A DNA stretch of 64,000 nucleotides from Syntrophaceae bacterium UBA2280 (GCA_002347685.1 DDWS01000026.1:1-64000); one strand, 5' to 3'; shown: positions 1 to 8,294, numbered from the stretch's first letter. Translations and numbers: made by a program. The notes: a model not told the origin generated them from the letters alone.

Positions 1-23
1 GCATCAAGATTTGTGCTGAATCC

Positions 24-503
24 CTAGAGCCTGATATGAGTGGCAACAAATTCCGGTTCAATCGTGAAATTCAAAGTCATGGCAGTTCCCTTATCCATGA
101 CCACGTAGCCATCGGGGCAGTTGGCAATCGAAAATTCCTCAACCGGCACAATGACGCGAACCGTGCAAAGCGATGTGAATGCTCCGTCTTCGCTAGTGAC
201 GGCAACGGTGGTCAGGCCGGAACTGATCCCCAAAATTTCGCCCTCGGCGTTGACGGTGACCACTCCGTCATCGTCGCTTTGCCAGGTCACATTTTGGTTG
301 GTCGCGTTGGCCGGTTCGAACACGGTTGAGAGAGACATCGTCTCACCGACACCGATCATAACCACTTCCGGGTCGATATAGACGGCTTCCACGGCCGCCG
401 GTTGATTGCCGAAAAAAGCCGGGCCGTCGCCCCCGGAGCTGCATGCAGCAAGGACGAAGAGGGTCAACAAAAGGGTTAGAAAAGTTTTTCCTGCGCGTTT
501 CAT
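24..503 (-). CDS. Big_2 (Ig-like) domain lipoprotein, possibly truncated
   Basis: The 159-residue product begins with a lipoprotein signal peptide whose lipobox LAAC puts the lipidated cysteine at about residue 21. Residues about 39-118 form one bacterial Ig-like (Big_2) fold with the usual GET-xSL, VTW and G-x-ATV-type strands. A second Big_2 repeat starts near residue 121 but stops after about 38 residues, roughly half a domain, at a TAG codon. The start is supported by AAGGAGG about 7 bases upstream. Such proteins are normally cell-surface or periplasmic adhesin-like modules; no partner is visible. The short second repeat suggests truncation by a nonsense or frameshift change, or an unusually short family member. 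Confidence 0.7.
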   Translation of the reverse strand: MKRAGKTFLTLLLTLFVLAACSSGGDGPAFFGNQPAAVEAVYIDPEVVMIGVGETMSLSTVFEPANATNQNVTWQSDDDGVVTVNAEGEILGISSGLTTVAVTSEDGAFTSLCTVRVIVPVEEFSIANCPDGYVVMDKGTAMTLNFTIEPEFVATHIRL

Positions 504-938
504 GAGAGGTCCTCCTTAAAGAATGTTGTATTTTCAACGACTTCCCGTTGATTGTCCGAAGCGCAACGTCAGACACCCTCCAGATCATAGGGATGAGTGA
601 CTTGAAACGATTTTATGGGTTTGTGCGTTGGCGGCGCTGATCTGCCGCCGGTTAATGAGGTTTTGCGACTTGCCGAAAGCAACGTACGTATAAAAAACCC
701 CTTTATTTAAACATTCGCGGCACTTGAAAAGCCCGCACCATCAGCCATCATACCTGTCCGGCCCAAAGGCGCGGCCAGTGTAAAAGATTTTGACACGAAA
801 CGCAACCCAAAGATGGGTTTGTATAAAATAATGCTTGACTATGTTCCCCTATTGCCGTAGGGTTCGTATAACTTCACGGGTCATATTGAAAAAAGTGAAG
901 GAATAAGTTGAATAGAGTCATGTAAAGCACAAGGTAGA
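504..938. other. Intergenic region upstream of cspA
   Basis: No convincing gene is visible. The left end holds the ribosome binding site of the leftward lipoprotein gene. A TTGACT at 835-840 followed 17 bases later by TAGGGT, and a TATAAC at 867-872, could drive rightward transcription of the cspA leader; neither is a strong match. Confidence 0.35.
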
Positions 939-972
939 CCGCCTCGGTACTTTTGAACCTGGCGGCTTTTTT
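939..972 (+). terminator. Hairpin plus T-run in the cspA leader
   Basis: CCGCC (939-943) pairs with GGCGG (961-965), GGT (946-948) pairs with ACC (957-959), and six T residues follow (967-972). The structure looks like an intrinsic terminator but lies about 58 bases before the cspA start on the same strand. It could end a short leader RNA or act as an attenuator in a long cold-shock 5' UTR. Confidence 0.5.
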
Positions 973-1029
973 AGTTCTGCACGGTGATGATTCGACTTAG
1001 GAAATTTTTAAGAAAGGAGGATCAGCACT

Positions 1030-1230
1030 ATGTCAGAAGGTAAAGTAAAGTGGTTCAACGAACGTAAGGGCTTCGGCTTCATCGAACAAGAGGACGGAAA
1101 CGATATTTTCGTGCACTTCAGCGCCATTCAGTCCAGCGGTTTTAAAACGCTCAATGAAGGCCAGCAGGTCAGCTTCGACGTCGTTCAGGGCAAAAAAGGC
1201 CTGGAAGCGGAAAACGTCAGAGCCGCCTAG
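1030..1230 (+). CDS. cspA: Cold-shock protein, CspA family
   Basis: A 66-residue single cold-shock domain, the normal length for the family. The RNP1 motif KGFGFI (about residues 13-18) and the RNP2-like IFVHF (about 26-30) are intact, so single-stranded RNA/DNA binding and an RNA-chaperone role are expected. The ribosome binding site AAAGGAGG lies about 8 bases before ATG. The gene is monocistronic: a terminator-like hairpin precedes it and a strong terminator follows. The long leader fits cold-inducible csp genes, but whether this copy is cold-induced or constitutive cannot be read from sequence. Confidence 0.93.
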   Translation: MSEGKVKWFNERKGFGFIEQEDGNDIFVHFSAIQSSGFKTLNEGQQVSFDVVQGKKGLEAENVRAA

Positions 1231-1251
1231 CAGTTCATCTGCAGATTCACA

Positions 1252-1292
1252 AAAAAAGCACGCCGCGCGTTACGACGCAGGCGTGCTTTTTT
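1252..1292 (+). terminator. Rho-independent terminator of cspA
   Basis: A 13-bp stem pairs AAAAAAGCACGCC (1252-1264) with GGCGTGCTTTTTT (1280-1292) around a 15-base loop. The A-tract on one side and T-tract on the other make it usable in both directions. Confidence 0.88.
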
Positions 1293-1316
1293 ATTATCCC
1301 CAACCCTGAATATTCC

Positions 1317-1344
1317 TTGACAAAAATTATGAATTTGATTTAGT
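1317..1344 (+). promoter_or_regulatory. Candidate sigma-70 promoter of the mutase operon
   Basis: A perfect -35 TTGACA (1317-1322) is followed after 16 bases by TTTAGT (1339-1344), a 4/6 match to the -10 consensus. It sits about 75 bases upstream of the first start codon and just after the cspA terminator. Confidence 0.4.
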
Positions 1345-1415
1345 CGTGAGTACTTCTTGGTTGGCAGTTCCAAACGACAGCCTGTATAAGAAACTAGAAA
1401 CATCAGGAGGTTATA

Positions 1416-3098
1416 TTGTATTTCTCGGACGAAACACAAAAGACGTCGCATGAACTGACCCGAAAATGGGAAGATGACGTCCAAAAAGCGCTCCAGAGCA
1501 ATCCCGATCAGAAAGAACGCTTTGCCACAGTATCCGATCTGGACATCTCGCGCCTCTATACACCCGAAGATATAAAAGACATGGATTTCGGCCGCGATAT
1601 CGGAGTGCCCGGCGAATTTCCGTATCTGCGCGGCAATCAGGTGACCGGATACCGGGGACGCCACTGGACCTTCCGGATGTTTTCCGGCATGGGCAGCGCG
1701 CAGGATACCAACGCCCGCTGGCTGATGCTGCTGCGGGAAGGCCAGACGGGACTTTCCACTGCATTTGATTTCCCTACACTGATGGGCTACGACAGCGATT
1801 CGCCGCGGTCCCTGGGAGAAGTCGGCAAGTGCGGCGTGGCCATCGACACCCTGGAGGACTTCCTCGCGCTGATCGACGGCATTCCGCTCGACCAGGTCAC
1901 CACCTCCATGACGATCAACCCCCCCGCCACGGTGCTTTGGGCGATGTATTGCGCGGCAGCCGACATCAAGGGCGTGCCGCTTTCCAAAATCGGCGGCACG
2001 ATTCAGAATGACATGCTCAAGGAATTTATCGCGCAGAAAACATTCATGTGTCCGCCGGAACCTTCCGTCAAACTGATCAGCGACACGGTGGAATTCGGCG
2101 CGAAATATGTTCCGCGCTGGAATACCATCAGCATCAGCGGCTACCACATCCGGGAAGCGGGAGCGACCGCCATACAGGAGCTGGCGTTTACGCTTCGGGA
2201 CGGCATCGAATATGTCGAGGACGTCATCCGCCGTAAAAAAATGGATGTGGATGACTTTGCCCCGAACCTGTCTTTCTTCTTCAATTCGCACATCGACTTT
2301 TTTGAGGAAATCTGTAAAATGCGGGCCGCTCGCCGCATCTGGGCCAAAGTGATGCGTGACCGTTTCGGCGCGAAAAATCCCCGGTCGCTGTGGATGCGCT
2401 TCCACACACAGACCGCCGGCTGTTCGCTCACCGCGCAGCAGCCTTACAACAATGTTGTTCGAACCGCCGTGGAAGCGCTGGCCGCCGTTCTGGGCGGAAC
2501 GCAGTCTTTGCACACCAATTCACTCGACGAGGCGTTCTGCCTGCCGTCTGATCATGCGGTGGAAGTGGCTTTGCGCACGCAGCAGATTCTGGCTGAAGAA
2601 ACGGGCGTGATCAACACGATGGATCCGCTGGCCGGTTCCTATTTTATCGAAGCCCTCACCAATGAAATCGAGGGAAAAGCCTGGGAATATATCGAAAAGA
2701 TCGACGCGATGGGCGGCATGATCGCCGCAGTTGAAAAGGGTTTTCCCCAGATGGAAATCGCGGATTCCGCTTATAAATTCCAGCGGCAAATTGAATCCAA
2801 AGAAAAAATCATGGTCGGCGTCAACAAGTATGTCACAGAGGCGCAGCACGTGATACCGCTGGTAGAAATTGATGAAAAAATGGGCGAAGCACAGATCAGC
2901 AGACTTCAGGATGTCCGAAGGCGGCGTGACAACCGCGCCGTCTTGCAGTCGCTTTCCGACATCCGGACTGCGTGTAAATCAGGGGATAATGTGATGCCGC
3001 ATTGCATAGGGGCGGTCAAGAATCTGGCCTCCCTGCAGGAAATCTGCGACGTTTACCGGGACGTTTACGGGGAGTACAGGGACCCGGGATTGTACTGA
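1416..3098 (+). CDS. icmA: AdoCbl-dependent acyl-CoA mutase large subunit, isobutyryl-CoA mutase type
   Basis: A 560-residue TIM-barrel mutase subunit without the C-terminal B12 domain, which is encoded by the next gene. It starts at TTG 1416 with AGGAGG 5 bases upstream. Numbering coincides with Propionibacterium MutB, so key positions can be read directly: R82, T85, R87 and H244 are kept, but MutB Tyr89 is Phe89 (in RMFSG) and MutB Arg207 is Gln207 (in IAQKTF). Phe/Gln is the known signature of isobutyryl-CoA mutase (F80/Q198 in Streptomyces IcmA); Arg207 contacts the methylmalonyl carboxylate. Ala116 also differs from the Asp of 2-hydroxyisobutyryl-CoA mutase. Inference: it interconverts butyryl-CoA and isobutyryl-CoA. 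Homology searches will tend to label it methylmalonyl-CoA mutase. Confidence 0.88.
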   Translation: MYFSDETQKTSHELTRKWEDDVQKALQSNPDQKERFATVSDLDISRLYTPEDIKDMDFGRDIGVPGEFPYLRGNQVTGYRGRHWTFRMFSGMGSAQDTNARWLMLLREGQTGLSTAFDFPTLMGYDSDSPRSLGEVGKCGVAIDTLEDFLALIDGIPLDQVTTSMTINPPATVLWAMYCAAADIKGVPLSKIGGTIQNDMLKEFIAQKTFMCPPEPSVKLISDTVEFGAKYVPRWNTISISGYHIREAGATAIQELAFTLRDGIEYVEDVIRRKKMDVDDFAPNLSFFFNSHIDFFEEICKMRAARRIWAKVMRDRFGAKNPRSLWMRFHTQTAGCSLTAQQPYNNVVRTAVEALAAVLGGTQSLHTNSLDEAFCLPSDHAVEVALRTQQILAEETGVINTMDPLAGSYFIEALTNEIEGKAWEYIEKIDAMGGMIAAVEKGFPQMEIADSAYKFQRQIESKEKIMVGVNKYVTEAQHVIPLVEIDEKMGEAQISRLQDVRRRRDNRAVLQSLSDIRTACKSGDNVMPHCIGAVKNLASLQEICDVYRDVYGEYRDPGLY

Positions 3099-3108
3099 GG
3101 AGATATTT

Positions 3109-3513
3109 ATGTCGGATAGAAAAATTCGGGTGCTGGTGGCCAAACCCGGCCTGGACGGCCATGACCGCGGCGCGCGCGTTCTGGCTCGCTGTTTCCGCGA
3201 CGCGGGCTTTGAAGTCATCTACACCGGCTGTCATCAGACACCTGAACAGGTCGCGGCAACCGCCATTCAGGAAGATGTGGATCTGGTGGGATTGAGCTGC
3301 CTGTCGGGCGCGCACCGCGTTTTGTTCCCGCGTGTGGTGGAACTGCTCAAAGAAAAGAACGCCACGGACATCATCGTGATCGGCGGCGGGATCATCCCCG
3401 AACAGGATTTTCCCATGCTGTATGACGCAGGCATTCAGGCTATCTTCACGCCGGGCGCTTCGCTGGACACCATCGTGGAATGGATTCGCAAGCACGTCGC
3501 AAACCATTCGTAA
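3109..3513 (+). CDS. icmB: B12-binding (small) subunit of the acyl-CoA mutase
   Basis: A 134-residue stand-alone cobalamin-binding domain. The K-x-x-x-D-x-H-x-x-G signature is intact: Lys12, Asp16, His18 and Gly21 in AKPGLDGHDRG, where the His is the lower axial ligand of cobalt. The GG-containing strand (VIGGGII) and the C-terminal PGASLDT match the nucleotide-tail pocket. It lies 10 bases after the large subunit with TGAGGAG before its ATG. Together the two chains make one mutase, the split arrangement seen in IcmA/IcmB and HcmA/HcmB, whereas many methylmalonyl-CoA mutases carry this domain fused. Confidence 0.92.
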   Translation: MSDRKIRVLVAKPGLDGHDRGARVLARCFRDAGFEVIYTGCHQTPEQVAATAIQEDVDLVGLSCLSGAHRVLFPRVVELLKEKNATDIIVIGGGIIPEQDFPMLYDAGIQAIFTPGASLDTIVEWIRKHVANHS

Positions 3514-3538
3514 CCCATCGGTCTCTCATTTACCCGCT

Positions 3539-4510
3539 ATGGATAACACAGACAAAATACGGGCAGGCGATGTCCGCTCAGCCTCACGCCTTATCCGGGA
3601 TATGGAAGACAAACTGCCGCATGCCCGGCTGCGCCTCAAACAGCTTTTCGCGCATACGGGCCAATCGTTTATTATCGGCATTACCGGCGCACCCGGCGCG
3701 GGCAAAAGTACACTGACCGACGCGCTGATCGGCGCATTCCGCAAACACCATAAAACCGTCGGCGTCCTGGCCGTGGATCCCACCAGCCCTTTTTCCGGAG
3801 GCGCGATCCTGGGTGACCGCGTGCGGATGCTCAGGCACGCGGAAGATGAAGGTGTGTTCATCCGGTCGCTGGCTACGCGCGGCGCGCTGGGCGGTCTTTC
3901 GCAGGCCGCAGGCGACGCCATCCATGTGATGGAGGCCATGGGCAAGGATGTCATCATCGTAGAAACCGTCGGCATCGGTCAGCAGGAACTCGACATTATC
4001 CACCACGCGCACAGCGTGATCGTGGTGCTGGTCCCCGGAATGGGCGACGAAATTCAGACCATGAAGGCCGGCATCATGGAGATCGCGGATGTGTTTGCCG
4101 TCAACAAGGCCGACCGGCCCGGCGCAAAGCAGTTGCAGATAGAACTCGCCTCGCTGCTTAGCGCCTCGCCGCTGACGGCCGACGCCTGGCGGCCGCCCAT
4201 CGTCAGCATCGGCAATCTTTATGAACCGGTGGGCTTTGCCGAAAAGACGACGGAACTTATGCAGAAACTCTCGGATCACCGCGCGCATCTGGTCGTCAGC
4301 GGACAGTTCTCAGAGCGGATGGAGCGCAAGGCACTAATGGAGATTTCGGACGCGCTTCGCGTCTGCATTCTGGAACCGGTGCTCAACCGTCTTGTCGAAA
4401 GCGGCGAGATGAAAAAAATCATCGACAGGGTGAAGAACCGGGAAACAGATCCCTATACGGAAGCGGAAGCGGTGGCGCACCGGTTCCTCAGATCAGGAGA
4501 CATGTCATGA
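3539..4510 (+). CDS. meaB: MeaB/ArgK-type G3E GTPase, mutase chaperone
   Basis: A 323-residue P-loop GTPase of the MeaB/ArgK/MMAA family. Walker A is GAPGAGKS (about residues 50-57) and the base-specificity motif is NKAD. These GTPases gate loading of AdoCbl and protect or repair the mutase. The ATG at 3539 was chosen because family homology begins there; the frame is open further upstream but that part overlaps the B12-subunit gene and has no family resemblance. The gene sits directly after the mutase subunits, the normal place for the dedicated chaperone, and overlaps the next gene by four bases (ATGA). Confidence 0.93.
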   Translation: MDNTDKIRAGDVRSASRLIRDMEDKLPHARLRLKQLFAHTGQSFIIGITGAPGAGKSTLTDALIGAFRKHHKTVGVLAVDPTSPFSGGAILGDRVRMLRHAEDEGVFIRSLATRGALGGLSQAAGDAIHVMEAMGKDVIIVETVGIGQQELDIIHHAHSVIVVLVPGMGDEIQTMKAGIMEIADVFAVNKADRPGAKQLQIELASLLSASPLTADAWRPPIVSIGNLYEPVGFAEKTTELMQKLSDHRAHLVVSGQFSERMERKALMEISDALRVCILEPVLNRLVESGEMKKIIDRVKNRETDPYTEAEAVAHRFLRSGDMS

Positions 4511-5112
4511 CCCCCGCAAGCCCAAAAAAAACTGCGCTGAAAAAACCGGTGAAAAAAAGCACAGCCGCATCAAACAGCTCCGCATCGCCTGAAGCACGCG
4601 GCCTGGTGATAGTGATAACCGGCAACGGCAAAGGGAAAACCACGTCTGCCTTCGGCCAGGCGCTGCGCGCCGTCGGCCAGGGGTACAAAGTTTTCATCGC
4701 ACAATTCATGAAAGGCCGCGACTACGGCGAGTTTGTCGCCGCTGAAAAATACCTGCCCCGACTCACCATCCGTCGTTTCGGCCTGGACAGTTTTGTCATG
4801 CGCGACAACCCCGCCCCGGTCGATATTGCCCTGGCCCGGCAGGGATTCGACATGGTGAAAAAAGCGGTTGCTTCCGGCAAATACAACATGATCATCCTCG
4901 ACGAAATCAACGTGGCGGTGGATTTCAAGCTTGTCCCTCTTGAGGACGTCATGGATCTGATCAGGAACAAACCCCCCGCACTCGATTTGATTCTCACCGG
5001 CCGCTACGCAGCCAAAGAAATTCTCAAACTGGCCGATACGATAAGCGAGGTCAAAGAAATCAAACATCATTACGCCGCCGGCATTAAAGACCGGGCGGGA
5101 ATCGAATACTAA
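4507..5112 (+). CDS. cobO: Cob(I)alamin adenosyltransferase, CobO/BtuR/CobA family
   Basis: A 201-residue ATP:corrinoid adenosyltransferase with P-loop GNGKGKTT (residues 39-46), the LDEIN strand and the C-terminal EVKEIKHHY segment typical of CobO/BtuR. It makes adenosylcobalamin, the mutase cofactor. An Ala/Lys-rich N-terminal extension of about 30 residues precedes the family core. Translation is coupled to meaB through an ATGA overlap, so enzyme, chaperone and cofactor-forming activity are co-expressed. Whether it acts mainly on salvaged cobalamin or in de novo synthesis cannot be told here; no other cob genes are in the window. Confidence 0.93.
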   Translation: MTPASPKKTALKKPVKKSTAASNSSASPEARGLVIVITGNGKGKTTSAFGQALRAVGQGYKVFIAQFMKGRDYGEFVAAEKYLPRLTIRRFGLDSFVMRDNPAPVDIALARQGFDMVKKAVASGKYNMIILDEINVAVDFKLVPLEDVMDLIRNKPPALDLILTGRYAAKEILKLADTISEVKEIKHHYAAGIKDRAGIEY

Positions 5113-5237
5113 AAACCCCGCTCGTTCTGATCCCGGTGGAGGTCACTCAGATTTTAAAGGATTTGACGTGCGTGAGCCGAAGTGCTGCATCCATTTTCCT
5201 GTGACGGGGGAACAGACCGCAAGGAACATGTCGTAGG

Positions 5238-5885
5238 TCAGCACTCGTATTGTTCCAGAAAATTATGCAGGGCGGTTTTCAGCCACGCAAAGGACTCCTC
5301 GCTGGTGATGATAAACAGATAACCACTGACGTTTTTATCGTTGAATTCAAACATGGTTCTCAAAACGATGGCCAGGCTGTCGGTGACGAAAAGATTATCC
5401 GCAATGATGCCGCGCTGATTTCGTTCGACCACGACGCGCGGCGGGGAATAGGTGGTGATGTCGCCGAGAAGCTCCGCGATTTTCCCGATGCAGGCGCCGA
5501 TCAGAATATTGCCGACTTCCCGAAAGGTTTCTTTTTCCAGTTCGTAGATCGGGTCCGATTCAAAGTATTCATCCGTTCCGTCCAGCATGGAGAGAATTTT
5601 CTTGCCGCTGTCCGCGGGGAAAACCAGATAAGCACTGCCCTTAAATTTTCCCCAGAAGTTCTGTTCCACCACGGAGATCTTGTCATAGTCTTTAATTTCG
5701 GCGTTGATATAGGGGGGAAGGTCCGATGAGCGTAAAAGCTTGATATACGGCACACTGAGAATTACAAAAATATCGATATATTCGGCCAGATCGGAAGCGG
5801 CGCGGCCAAACGCAATATTCATGATTTCCTGCAGGATATCCGTTTCTTCCTCTGTGATCATGATTTCGGGGGCGTTGGCTTCCAT
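5238..5885 (-). CDS. CheC-like chemotaxis phosphatase family protein
   Basis: A 215-residue protein with two CheC/CheX-type helices: ILQEIMNIAFGRAA (Glu20, Asn23) and FREVGNILIGACIG (Glu123, Asn126). The paired Glu/Asn residues are the signature of CheC-family phosphatases, which dephosphorylate CheY-P. Two intact sites suggest a CheC-type rather than a CheX-type enzyme. It follows the CheY-like gene with three bases between them and has GGAG about 8 bases before ATG, so the two are co-transcribed and probably functional partners. It is unlinked to other che genes here, so the output (motor, pili or other) is unknown. Confidence 0.82.
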   Translation of the reverse strand: MEANAPEIMITEEETDILQEIMNIAFGRAASDLAEYIDIFVILSVPYIKLLRSSDLPPYINAEIKDYDKISVVEQNFWGKFKGSAYLVFPADSGKKILSMLDGTDEYFESDPIYELEKETFREVGNILIGACIGKIAELLGDITTYSPPRVVVERNQRGIIADNLFVTDSLAIVLRTMFEFNDKNVSGYLFIITSEESFAWLKTALHNFLEQYEC

Positions 5886-5888
5886 GGA

Positions 5889-6269
5889 TCATCTCCGCCC
5901 GGCCAGCGCGCTTTCGACTTCGGCGATCGCGGCCGCAACATTTTCGCGGCTCGGCGGCTTCCTGATGACGGAAAAAGCGCCCAGGTCTTGAGCTTTGGCA
6001 ATGGCCTTGATTTGAACGTCGGCGGTGGCAATAATCACGATCGCGCGCGGATCGATCTTCATGATTTCCTGCAGCGCGTCAAAGCCGTTCATTACCGGCA
6101 TGGTCAAATCCATAAAAGTGAGATCCGGCGAGATTTCCCTGAATTTCTCCAAACCGGCAAGCCCGTCGGCTGCGTCATGGAACTCGTAGCCCTGATCCCT
6201 GGGAATGCAGCTTTTCATAATCCTGATAGAAATCGGCGAATCATCAACAATCAATATTTTCTTGATCAT
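5889..6269 (-). CDS. Single-domain response regulator (CheY-like)
   Basis: A 126-residue receiver domain with no output domain. Acidic residues Asp9/Asp10, phosphoacceptor Asp54 (in FMDLTMP), Thr82 and Lys104 (RKPP) are all present, so it should be phosphorylatable. AAAGG lies about 6 bases before the ATG. It is the first gene of a two-gene unit with the CheC-like phosphatase, which suggests the phosphatase controls its lifetime. No dedicated kinase is adjacent. Confidence 0.9.
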   Translation of the reverse strand: MIKKILIVDDSPISIRIMKSCIPRDQGYEFHDAADGLAGLEKFREISPDLTFMDLTMPVMNGFDALQEIMKIDPRAIVIIATADVQIKAIAKAQDLGAFSVIRKPPSRENVAAAIAEVESALAGRR

Positions 6270-6362
6270 AACGGCCTTTCTTTTCAGTCCTGCGCTCCGT
6301 GTTTTCTATCAACGGATGTCATTCCTACCCGATATTCAAAATCTTTTCAAGGCCTGTTCCTG

Positions 6363-7289
6363 TCAGCGGGCAATTTCCGTACGGTTCCGGCCTGCATTCT
6401 TGGCTGTGTAGAGTCCGGAATCGGCTTTTTTCAGAAGCATTTCCCCACTGGTTGTCGCTTCATTCATGGCGGCAACACCCAGGCTGATGGTCATATGAAT
6501 GCGTTGATCCGAATATTCAAAAGCCGCATCGGCAATTTTCTTCCGGAAACGTTCCGCAAGAATCACGGCAGCCTCAAGCGGCGTATCCGGCAACAGGCAG
6601 CAGAACTCCTCCCCGCCGTAACGGGCCAGAAAGTCCTCACTGCGAATGGAATGGCTGATATGCAAAGCAATTTCCTGCAGCATATAGTCACCGCACTGAT
6701 GCCCGAGCGTGTCATTGACCTTTTTAAAATGATCGATATCGAGCATGATCAGACTCAGAGGATGACCGTAGCGCCGGTGGCGCTCGACCTCCTCTTTGAG
6801 GCGGCTCTCCAGGGAGCGCCGGTTGTTGACGCCGGTCAGAGCGTCAATCATGTTGAGCGCCATCAGCTTCTGCTCAAAATTGACGGTTTCCGTCACGTCA
6901 TGAACCGCAATAAAAATATACTCGATGCCGCCTTCGTCATTTCGCAAAGGCCCCATCGTGCAGCTTTGCTGCATGTAATGAAACTCCGAATCAAATGAGC
7001 TGATGGGTTTAAAAGGAAACAGGTAATGATGCAGTTTCTGTGAAAAGAAACAGAAGTGGCCAAACGTCAGGACCGACTTGCAGTTATTGAGGAATCGGGG
7101 ACGCTTGAGATTCGGGAAAAGATCGCAAACGGCAGAGCCGACAATTCTTTCCGGCGCGATGCCGCTGTGCAGCTCCATCCAGCGGTTCCAGTGGCACACA
7201 TTGAGGTTCCGGTCCAGAATCACCAGACCGATATCCACCATGTCAAAAACCTGAAAAAAAATCGTCGATACTTTAGAGCACTGATCCAT
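6363..7289 (-). CDS. PAS-GGDEF diguanylate cyclase
   Basis: A 308-residue protein with an N-terminal PAS-like sensor (about residues 10-135) and a GGDEF domain (about 140-308). The active-site motif is GGEEF (225-229) and the inhibitory I-site RSED (216-219) lies five residues upstream, so product-inhibited c-di-GMP synthesis is expected. No transmembrane segment is visible; the sensor is cytoplasmic. GAGGG precedes the start by four bases. It is separated from the CheY/CheC pair by about 90 bases and may be independent. Confidence 0.9.
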   Translation of the reverse strand: MDQCSKVSTIFFQVFDMVDIGLVILDRNLNVCHWNRWMELHSGIAPERIVGSAVCDLFPNLKRPRFLNNCKSVLTFGHFCFFSQKLHHYLFPFKPISSFDSEFHYMQQSCTMGPLRNDEGGIEYIFIAVHDVTETVNFEQKLMALNMIDALTGVNNRRSLESRLKEEVERHRRYGHPLSLIMLDIDHFKKVNDTLGHQCGDYMLQEIALHISHSIRSEDFLARYGGEEFCCLLPDTPLEAAVILAERFRKKIADAAFEYSDQRIHMTISLGVAAMNEATTSGEMLLKKADSGLYTAKNAGRNRTEIAR

Positions 7290-7423
7290 ATTCCCTCATC
7301 TGCAGTGGACTGTCCGATTCATCGTTTACGGATGCTGGAAGAGCCGTAGGACATATATCGGTCAGGAATCATGAAATCATAAATATCAAAACAACGAACA
7401 ATCCGCTCCCTCGAAAACGGAAT

Positions 7424-8191
7424 CTATCGAGGCGGCATTCGAAGGGCGCCGTCGAGCCGGATACAACAACCGTTGAGCATGGGATTTTCAAGAATATGGA
7501 TGGCCATGCGTGCGAATTCACCGGGTTTCCCGAGACGCCGGGGGAAAGGAACCCCCTTGGCCATATCCTCTTTCACCGCCGGCGGGAGACCCGCCATCAG
7601 CGGCGTTTCAAACAACCCCGGCGCGATGGTCGCCACGCGAATCCCGTAATCGGCGCATTCCCGAGCAATCGGCAGCGTCATGCTCACAATCCCGCCCTTG
7701 GACGCGCAATAGGCCGCCTGGCCGATCTGCCCGTCAAACGCGGCAATAGAAGCCGTATTAATGATGACCCCTCTTTCGCCTTCTTCATTGGGCGTGTTTA
7801 CGACCATCTGCTCGACCGCCAGACGAATCACATTGAGCGTTCCCACCAGATTGATCTGGATCACCTTGTTGAAAGAAGTCAAAGGCAGCGGACCTTTTTT
7901 ACCCATCACTTTCCCCGCGTCCGCCACGCCTGCACAGTTCACCGCAACATTGATTTTACCGAATCGATCCACCGTCTCCCGAATGGCCCGACGGACGTCC
8001 TCTTCAGATGTGACATCGGCCTGAATAAAAATCACATCATTTCCGGCCGCGGCCGCCATTTTCTCGCCTTTGACCGCATCCATATCAATAGCAACCACTC
8101 TCGCCCCGATGCCCGCCAATTCCAGAACCATGGCTTCTCCCAGTCCCGAGGCCCCACCGGTCACCAAAGCGACAACTTCTGTGTGATTCAT
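7424..8191 (-). CDS. Short-chain dehydrogenase, 3-hydroxyacyl-CoA dehydrogenase type II-like
   Basis: A 255-residue classical SDR. The cofactor motif TGGASGLG is at 11-18, and the tetrad Asn114, Ser148, Tyr161 and Lys165 is complete. The acidic residue after strand 2 (IDMD) favours NAD(H). The overall sequence resembles HSD17B10-type 3-hydroxyacyl-CoA dehydrogenases. It is the last gene of the minus-strand fatty-acid-like cluster, about 100 bases after the phosphopantetheinyl transferase, and has its own strong AGGAGG. It may therefore serve the cluster as a second reductase or act in beta-oxidation. Confidence 0.85.
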   Translation of the reverse strand: MNHTEVVALVTGGASGLGEAMVLELAGIGARVVAIDMDAVKGEKMAAAAGNDVIFIQADVTSEEDVRRAIRETVDRFGKINVAVNCAGVADAGKVMGKKGPLPLTSFNKVIQINLVGTLNVIRLAVEQMVVNTPNEEGERGVIINTASIAAFDGQIGQAAYCASKGGIVSMTLPIARECADYGIRVATIAPGLFETPLMAGLPPAVKEDMAKGVPFPRRLGKPGEFARMAIHILENPMLNGCCIRLDGALRMPPR

Positions 8192-8294
8192 ACCCCCTCC
8201 TGTCCGATGATTAAAAATATGGACTGGTGTTTAACACAACAAAACGGGCCTGACAACAAAATATACCCCCAGGACTAACAAAAAGACGTAGCCA

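Noticed and set aside
900..975. c-di-GMP (GEMM) or other riboswitch upstream of cspA
   Set aside because: The conserved core bases of GEMM and other common riboswitches are not present; only a simple hairpin with a T-run is seen.
1350..1415. Cobalamin riboswitch in front of the mutase operon
   Set aside because: The distance between the cspA terminator and the start codon (about 120 bases) is too short and no B12-box-like sequence was recognised.
1227..2513. A 428-codon minus-strand open frame opposite the mutase gene
   Set aside because: It is a shadow of the high-GC mutase frame; the plus-strand protein has full family homology and catalytic residues, the antisense has none.
1416..3098. 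Methylmalonyl-CoA mutase as the final call
   Set aside because: Tyr89 and Arg207, which define methylmalonyl-CoA specificity, are replaced by Phe and Gln.
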